NCBI RefSeq assembly: GCF_009720775.1
Contig: NZ_WNKW01000001.1
Coordinates: 682,001 to 746,000 of the forward strand
Direction: 5' to 3'
Length of the DNA: 64,000 bases
DNA from: Pseudoduganella danionis
GTDB lineage: Bacteria; Pseudomonadota; Gammaproteobacteria; Burkholderiales; Burkholderiaceae_D
The notes under the pieces were generated by a model, which worked only from the letters and a program-made list of their open reading frames with translations, was not told the origin of the DNA and made no database searches. A program made the position numbers and the translations under genes. Position 1 is the stretch's first letter, and each line of letters starts with the position of its first letter. Shown here piece by piece: positions 59,965 through 64,000 of this stretch.

Positions 59965-60179
59965 ATGCCGAACTCCTGCGCAACGCGGGCCCGGCGGCGC
60001 TTCTCGTCTTCGTTATGCGCCTTGCGTTTGTCCAGTCCCAGCAAGGGCTCCAGAAATTCGAACCAGATAAAGGCGAAAACCATCAGGCCGCCTATCCACC
60101 ACCACGACAGCGTGGCAAAGTGCCACACCTCGAAGTAGCGCAGTCCGCACAGGGCGGCAATCAACAGGATGAGGGGCAT
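59955..60179 (-). CDS. Small Trp-rich membrane protein (TIGR04438-type)
   Basis: A 74-residue protein with a helix at residues 1-13 and a Trp/Phe-rich membrane segment (VWHFATLSWWWIGGLMVFAFIW), then a charged tail (DKRKAHNEDEKRRRARVAQEFGIKK). It matches the small Trp-rich protein family restricted to Betaproteobacteria (TIGR04438), of unknown function. AGGAGA lies before the ATG. It is convergent with ilvD and shares its terminator. Confidence 0.85.
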   Translation of the reverse strand: MPLILLIAALCGLRYFEVWHFATLSWWWIGGLMVFAFIWFEFLEPLLGLDKRKAHNEDEKRRRARVAQEFGIKK

Positions 60180-60345
60180 GAGGGTCTCCTACAGTACTCA
60201 ATTCCATTTTACTTGCTTTACGGAAATTTCAAAGGTGTTTTTATGTGTCGCGTCAACGCCTAAACTCGCATTGACGTTAATAGCAACAGGCGAAAACACG
60301 GTAGAATGGCCTATAGAATTGCTTAGTACTCAACTGGAGAAAACG

Positions 60346-60666
60346 ATGAAACGTAACGTAATGATGGCTGGTCTGGTTCTGGTGTCGGCTTTCGCTTCGC
60401 AAGCTGCTATGGCTGATGCTGGCGCTGATCTGGCAAAAGCTAAAAACTGCCTGGCTTGCCACGCGGTTGCTACCAAACTGGTAGGCCCAGCTTACAAAGA
60501 TGTAGCTGCTAAATACGCTGGCCAGAAAGATGCAGAAGCCAAGCTGATCACCAAAGTACTGAAGGGTGGCTCGGGCACCTGGGGCGCTATCCCTATGCCA
60601 GCTAACCCACAGGTGAACGAAGCTGAAGCCAAAACTCTGGTGAAATGGGTTCTGGCACAAAAATAA
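60346..60666 (+). CDS. Periplasmic class I cytochrome c
   Basis: A 106-residue c-type cytochrome with a 22-residue signal peptide (GLVLVSAFASQAAMA), haem attachment CLACH and the axial Met in IPMPANP. It resembles the small cytochromes c551/c552 of Betaproteobacteria that carry electrons in the periplasm. GGAGAA lies 6 bp before the ATG at 60346; a longer frame from 60169 is not supported. It is monocistronic with its own terminator and has codon use of a well-expressed gene. Confidence 0.95.
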   Translation: MKRNVMMAGLVLVSAFASQAAMADAGADLAKAKNCLACHAVATKLVGPAYKDVAAKYAGQKDAEAKLITKVLKGGSGTWGAIPMPANPQVNEAEAKTLVKWVLAQK

Positions 60667-60682
60667 GCCTTCCCTGTGAAGC

Positions 60683-60714
60683 AAAAAAAACGCGCTCATG
60701 AGCGCGTTTTTTTT
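60683..60714 (+). terminator. Bidirectional terminator after cytochrome c
   Basis: A perfect palindrome CGCGCTCATGAGCGCG with eight A before and eight T after. It can serve both the cytochrome gene and the convergent binding-protein gene. Confidence 0.9.
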
Positions 60715-60751
60715 CGTCCGGAGCTAGCCGCAGCCGGCTCCGCGCTCGTCC

Positions 60752-61894
60752 TTATTTGATGACTTCCATCTTGGTCTTTTTGTTGTCCTTGTAGGTGTAC
60801 AGGGTCAGTGCGCCATCCTTGATGTCTCCCTTGCTGTCGAACATGATCATGCCCGTCACGCCCTGGTGCTGGATTTTCTGCAGCACAGGCAGGTATTTGG
60901 CTGGCTCGGCCGAATTAGCCTGCTGCATGGCGGCTGCCATGGTCATGACCGAGTCATACACATACGGGGCGTATAGCTGCACGTCGCCGTTGTATTTCTT
61001 CTTGTAGCGGGCAACGAAGTCGTCCATGTTCTTTTGCAGCTCGGGCGTTACGCCGCCCGCTTCAGCACACACCACCATTTCATTGGCCGCGCCATCGCCG
61101 GCCAGTTTCGGCAGCGATTCCGTGCACATGCCATCGCCACCCATGTAGCGCGCCTTGATGCCTAGCGCCTTCATCTGGCGCAGCAGCGGGCCGCCTACCG
61201 AGTCCATGCCGCCGAAGAACACCAGATCGGGATTCTTGGCCTTGATGGTGGTGAGGATGGCGTTGAAGTCGGTCGCCTTGTCGGTGGTGAATTCCTTGGC
61301 GACGATTTGTACGCCGGCACCGGCTTTCTTGGCGCCCTTGATGAACTCGTCTGCCACGCCTTGACCGTAGGCCGTGCGGTCATCGATCACGGCGATCTTC
61401 TTGATGCCCAGCTTGTTGACGGCATAGGCGCCCAGCGTGCCGCCCAGCTTGGCATCATTGGCCACTACGCGGAATACCGAGTTGAAGCCTTGCTGGGTGT
61501 ATTTGGTCTGGGTGGTGGCTGGCGAAATCTGTGGGATGCCCGCATCGTGATAGATCTTTGAGGCAGGAATCGAGGTGCCGGAATTCAGGTGGCCGATCAC
61601 GCCCTGTACTTTGGCGTCAACCAGTTTCTGTGCCACGGCCGTACCCTGTTTCGGGTCGCCGCCGTCATCTTCCAGCATCAGCGTGAACTTGACGGCTTTG
61701 CCGCCGATCTTGATGCCCTTTGCGTTCAGTTCTTCTACCGCCATCTTGGCGCCATTTTCATTGTCCTTGCCGAGGTGGGCCGACGGGCCCGAAACAGGGG
61801 CGACGTGACCGAGCTTGATGACTTCCTGCGCTTGGGTGGCCGAGGCAAAAGCCATAGCGATGGCGAGCGGCATGAACTTGGTCTTGAACAGCAT
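60752..61894 (-). CDS. Branched-chain amino-acid ABC transporter substrate-binding protein
   Basis: A 380-residue type I periplasmic binding protein of the LivJ/LivK family. It has a signal peptide (LAIAMAFASATQAQE), IKLGHVAPVSGPSAHLGKD, GVIGHLNSGTSIPAS with the ligand-binding Ser/Thr, and DDRTAYGQGVADEF. The ATG at 61894 is chosen because GGAGA lies 7 bp upstream; longer frames up to 62086 lack support. It should deliver Leu/Ile/Val or related amino acids to a LivHMGF system, whose genes are not in this window. Confidence 0.93.
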   Translation of the reverse strand: MLFKTKFMPLAIAMAFASATQAQEVIKLGHVAPVSGPSAHLGKDNENGAKMAVEELNAKGIKIGGKAVKFTLMLEDDGGDPKQGTAVAQKLVDAKVQGVIGHLNSGTSIPASKIYHDAGIPQISPATTQTKYTQQGFNSVFRVVANDAKLGGTLGAYAVNKLGIKKIAVIDDRTAYGQGVADEFIKGAKKAGAGVQIVAKEFTTDKATDFNAILTTIKAKNPDLVFFGGMDSVGGPLLRQMKALGIKARYMGGDGMCTESLPKLAGDGAANEMVVCAEAGGVTPELQKNMDDFVARYKKKYNGDVQLYAPYVYDSVMTMAAAMQQANSAEPAKYLPVLQKIQHQGVTGMIMFDSKGDIKDGALTLYTYKDNKKTKMEVIK

Positions 61895-62119
61895 ATACAT
61901 TCTCCAATGGTTGAATAGCGACATGGTGCGCGGACGCGGCAGAATTCTCTGCAAGAGCCATACCGTACAACAAAATATGCATGCCGGATAGGAAAGATTG
62001 CTGCAATGTGGGGATTTCGCAGAGCATGCCCTGCGCTGTGGCAGGTTTGCGCTAAGGTGGGGCGGTAGATGCACCATGACGGGCATCTACCGGCAGCCGT
62101 GAATGGCTAATGACGGTGC

Positions 62120-62515
62120 TTACTTCTTGCGTGCTTGCAAGTGGATCAGTTCCTGCGTCACCGCGCGGGCAACGATTTTTTCGATGGTGTCGTGCAAGCC
62201 CACGCGCACTTCATTGGTGAGGTCGCGCAGGGCGTGGTTGAGCACCTCGGCCATGCTGTCCTTGATGCGCTGCTCGAGCACGAAATCGACGCGCGACAGC
62301 AGGCGCTGCATGATACGGCTGGACAGGCGGTGCTCCATGGCTTCCCATTCCGCATCGGTCCAGTTTTCTATGGCATCTTCTTCCAGTTGTGCCGCCAGCT
62401 CGGCACGACGGGGTGGGGCGGCTTCGCCCGGTAGCAGGTCGTCGTTGAGGGCGTCGACCTTCATTACTTCCGTCAAGACAGGGATGCTGGCATCAAATGA
62501 TGGTGCTTGGCTCAT
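62120..62515 (-). CDS. Conserved hypothetical protein encoded with holC
   Basis: A 131-residue acidic, largely helical protein. The first half is acidic (VDALNDDLLPGEAA, QLEEDAIENWTDAEWEAME), and the second half is a long amphipathic helix (RIMQRLLSRVDFVLEQRI, HALRDLTNEVRVGLHDTIEK). It overlaps holC by 4 bp, as small DUF2486-like genes do in Burkholderiales, but I am not certain of that family name. No enzymatic motif is visible. Confidence 0.75.
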   Translation of the reverse strand: MSQAPSFDASIPVLTEVMKVDALNDDLLPGEAAPPRRAELAAQLEEDAIENWTDAEWEAMEHRLSSRIMQRLLSRVDFVLEQRIKDSMAEVLNHALRDLTNEVRVGLHDTIEKIVARAVTQELIHLQARKK

Positions 62516-62937
62516 GATTTTCCTGTGACAAAGTGGGTGAGTGGATAGGCTTGCTGCTTGTAGGCGCTGTAGCGCTTGCGGCCAGCGGCCGCATCGTCCT
62601 CGTCGGAGGATATGATTTCTATCACGCGCGCAAACTGGTCCAGCGTTGCCGGCGTGCGGCGCGACAGATTAATTAATAATTCGCGGTGTGGTAATTCTGC
62701 CGCATCGTTGTCCGTGAGCAGCACCGGCGTCTGCGTGGCCAGCACATCGCTGGCAGCCACGTGGGGCAGGAAGTCGGTAGCGGAAAAAGTCCACATCGCC
62801 GCGTCAAGTTCCGCCAGTTGGCTCGCATCGTCGGTCATCAGCACCACCTTGTGCCGGGCCGAACGGGCTTTGCGCACCAGCCGGCAGGCATAGGCGATTT
62901 TGTCCGGCACATTGGTGTAAAAGTCGATGCGGGTCAT
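62512..62937 (-). CDS. holC: DNA polymerase III chi subunit
   Basis: A 141-residue HolC: TRIDFYTNVPDKIAYACRLVRKA, VVLMTDDASQLAELDAAMWTF, FLPHVAASD, VLLTDNDAAELPHRELLINL. It connects SSB with the clamp loader through the psi subunit. It is the first gene of a two-gene leftward unit with the hypothetical gene downstream (4-bp overlap). pepA, often its neighbour, is not in this window. Confidence 0.93.
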   Translation of the reverse strand: MTRIDFYTNVPDKIAYACRLVRKARSARHKVVLMTDDASQLAELDAAMWTFSATDFLPHVAASDVLATQTPVLLTDNDAAELPHRELLINLSRRTPATLDQFARVIEIISSDEDDAAAGRKRYSAYKQQAYPLTHFVTGKS

Positions 62938-63225
62938 GGTGCGATGATCTATTCGTTGGTTCAGGGTTTTGTCGTACTGCGGCGCCGGGGCTGACCCCGT
63001 GCTGAGCCGGAAAATGCGGCGCTTTTGCGCAGGGCGAACGAGCAGTGTAAGGGAAAAAACGCTTAGGCGCTGGCATCGCTTTTGCTACCGTGCGCGCTGT
63101 TTTTACCCGCTTGACTTGGCCGCCATTTGTGCGTGTCAAGGCCGTGTTGCGGCGTTAGCACAGCTCCGTTTTTATTGTTGCAAATTGCGCCGGATGGGAT
63201 TCGTCCGGCGCAGCAAAGTTAGGCG
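62938..63225. other. Intergenic region, no gene seen
   Basis: 288 bp between holC and the M3 oligopeptidase. It should contain the holC promoter on its left side. I see no convincing promoter consensus, hairpin with T-tract or coding frame here. Confidence 0.5.
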
Positions 63226-64000
63226 TCAGGCCGCCATGCCGCTGTGGCGCAGCAGCGCATCGATGCTGGGTTCGCGGCCACGGAAAGCCGTGAACGATTC
63301 CAGCGCCGGACGCGAGCCGCCCACGGACAGAATCTCTTCGAGGTAGCGCTTGCCCGTCTCCGCCGTGGCAGCAGGGCTGATGGCCTGCGCTTCTTCGAAG
63401 GCGGCATACACGTCGGCCGACAGGACTTCGGCCCACTTGTAGCTGTAATAGCCAGCCGCGTAGCCACCGGCAAAGATATGGCCGAAGGAATTCTGGAAGC
63501 GGTTGAAGGCAGGCGGAATGATCAGCGCGAACTGCTGGCGTACGCCGTCGATGACTGCCTGCACCGACTGGCTGCCGTTGGCATCGTAGTCGTAGTGCAG
63601 ATGCATATCGAGCAGCGAGAATTCCACCTGACGCAGGGTCTGCAGGCCGGACTGGAAATTCTTCGCCGCCAGCATCTTGTCGTACAGCGCGCGCGGCAGT
63701 GGCTCGCCCGTGGTCGCGTGGGCTGTCATGTGCTCGAGCACGTCCCACTCCCAGCAGAAGTTTTCCATGAACTGCGATGGCAGTTCTACTGCATCCCATT
63801 CCACGCCCGCGATACCCGATACGCCGAGTTCATCGACGACGGTCAGCATGTGGTGCAGGCCATGGCCGAACTCATGGAACAGGGTGATCACTTCATCATG
63901 CGTGAACAGCGAAGGCTGGGCCACGCCATCGACTACGGCAGGCTCGGTGAAGTTGCAGGTGAGGTAGGCCACGGGCGTCTGCACCTTGTCGCCGCTGGCA
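63226..64000 (-). CDS. prlC: M3 family oligopeptidase A (5' part outside window)
   Basis: The last ~258 residues of a thimet-type zinc oligopeptidase. The frame is open to the window edge (…ASGDKVQTPVAYLTCNF). The active-site HEFGH is followed about 25 residues later by GVEWDAVELPSQFMENF, which supplies the third ligand. FAGGYAAGYYSYKWAEVL and the C-terminal FRGREPSIDALLRHSG are typical of PrlC. It degrades oligopeptides and signal-peptide fragments in the cytoplasm. The catalytic half is complete. Confidence 0.95.
   Translation of the reverse strand, partial: ASGDKVQTPVAYLTCNFTEPAVVDGVAQPSLFTHDEVITLFHEFGHGLHHMLTVVDELGVSGIAGVEWDAVELPSQFMENFCWEWDVLEHMTAHATTGEPLPRALYDKMLAAKNFQSGLQTLRQVEFSLLDMHLHYDYDANGSQSVQAVIDGVRQQFALIIPPAFNRFQNSFGHIFAGGYAAGYYSYKWAEVLSADVYAAFEEAQAISPAATAETGKRYLEEILSVGGSRPALESFTAFRGREPSIDALLRHSGMAA

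Noticed and set aside
62970..63000. GGGGCTGACCCC as a fourth copy of the inverted-repeat family
   Set aside because: Only a short palindrome with a different core (CTGA instead of TCAGGTC) and no extended arms; chance is likely in GC-rich DNA.

Overview
The window is about 62-64% GC with dense Proteobacterial gene packing. Gene content points to Betaproteobacteria, family Oxalobacteraceae (Massilia / Duganella / Janthinobacterium type): a glucokinase fused to an RpiR-type regulator, a small Trp-rich protein, zapA followed by a 6S RNA and an EVE-domain gene, and a large TonB-dependent carbohydrate-utilisation island. The family assignment is inference from gene content, not from an rRNA gene.

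Positions 1-32353 form a starch/maltodextrin utilisation island. It holds a secreted glycosidase-esterase fusion and a GH13 neopullulanase-like enzyme, both on the minus strand and divergent from a TonB-dependent receptor. The receptor is followed by two flavin-dependent tryptophan-halogenase-type genes, an M2 dipeptidyl carboxypeptidase, a GH31 alpha-glucosidase, an SLC45-like sugar permease, phosphoglucomutase, a secreted alpha-amylase, a PKD lipoprotein, a pullulanase, a CZB-domain chemoreceptor, a POT-family symporter, a cytoplasmic GH13 alpha-glucosidase and the glucokinase-RpiR fusion. The expected flow is extracellular depolymerisation, TonB uptake, periplasmic trimming, inner-membrane transport, then glucose and glucose-1-phosphate entry into central metabolism. 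A 15-bp palindrome (TGTAGT-N3-ACTACA and variants) recurs upstream of most of these operons. It sits on core promoter elements in two places and resembles HexR/RpiR-type operators.

Positions 32360-35024 carry a structured inverted-repeat element, a His-rich PadR/YqjI-like regulator with an MFS pump, and a hypothetical membrane-anchored protein.

Positions 35176-53700 are a galactan/galactose region. A plus-strand cluster has dgoK, dgoA, a lactonase and a GH53 endo-galactanase. A minus-strand operon has dgoD, a GH35 beta-galactosidase and araFGH. Divergent from dgoD are a degenerate SMP-30-fold gene, a GbpR-like LysR regulator and a second TonB receptor. Together these supply most of the De Ley-Doudoroff route (galactose to galactonate to KDGal to KDPGal to pyruvate and glyceraldehyde-3-phosphate). 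No galactose dehydrogenase is visible. A groES-groEL operon with a HrcA/CIRCE operator splits the two parts.

Positions 53904-64000 are housekeeping: zapB-like and zapA, 6S RNA, EVE-domain protein, TauE/SafE permease, lgt, a LysR regulator, ilvD, a Trp-rich protein, cytochrome c, a branched-chain amino-acid binding protein, holC and the C-terminal part of an M3 oligopeptidase running off the end. Three copies of a GGGGTCAGGTC-type inverted repeat lie between genes. No tRNA, rRNA, CRISPR array, insertion sequence or prophage was seen.
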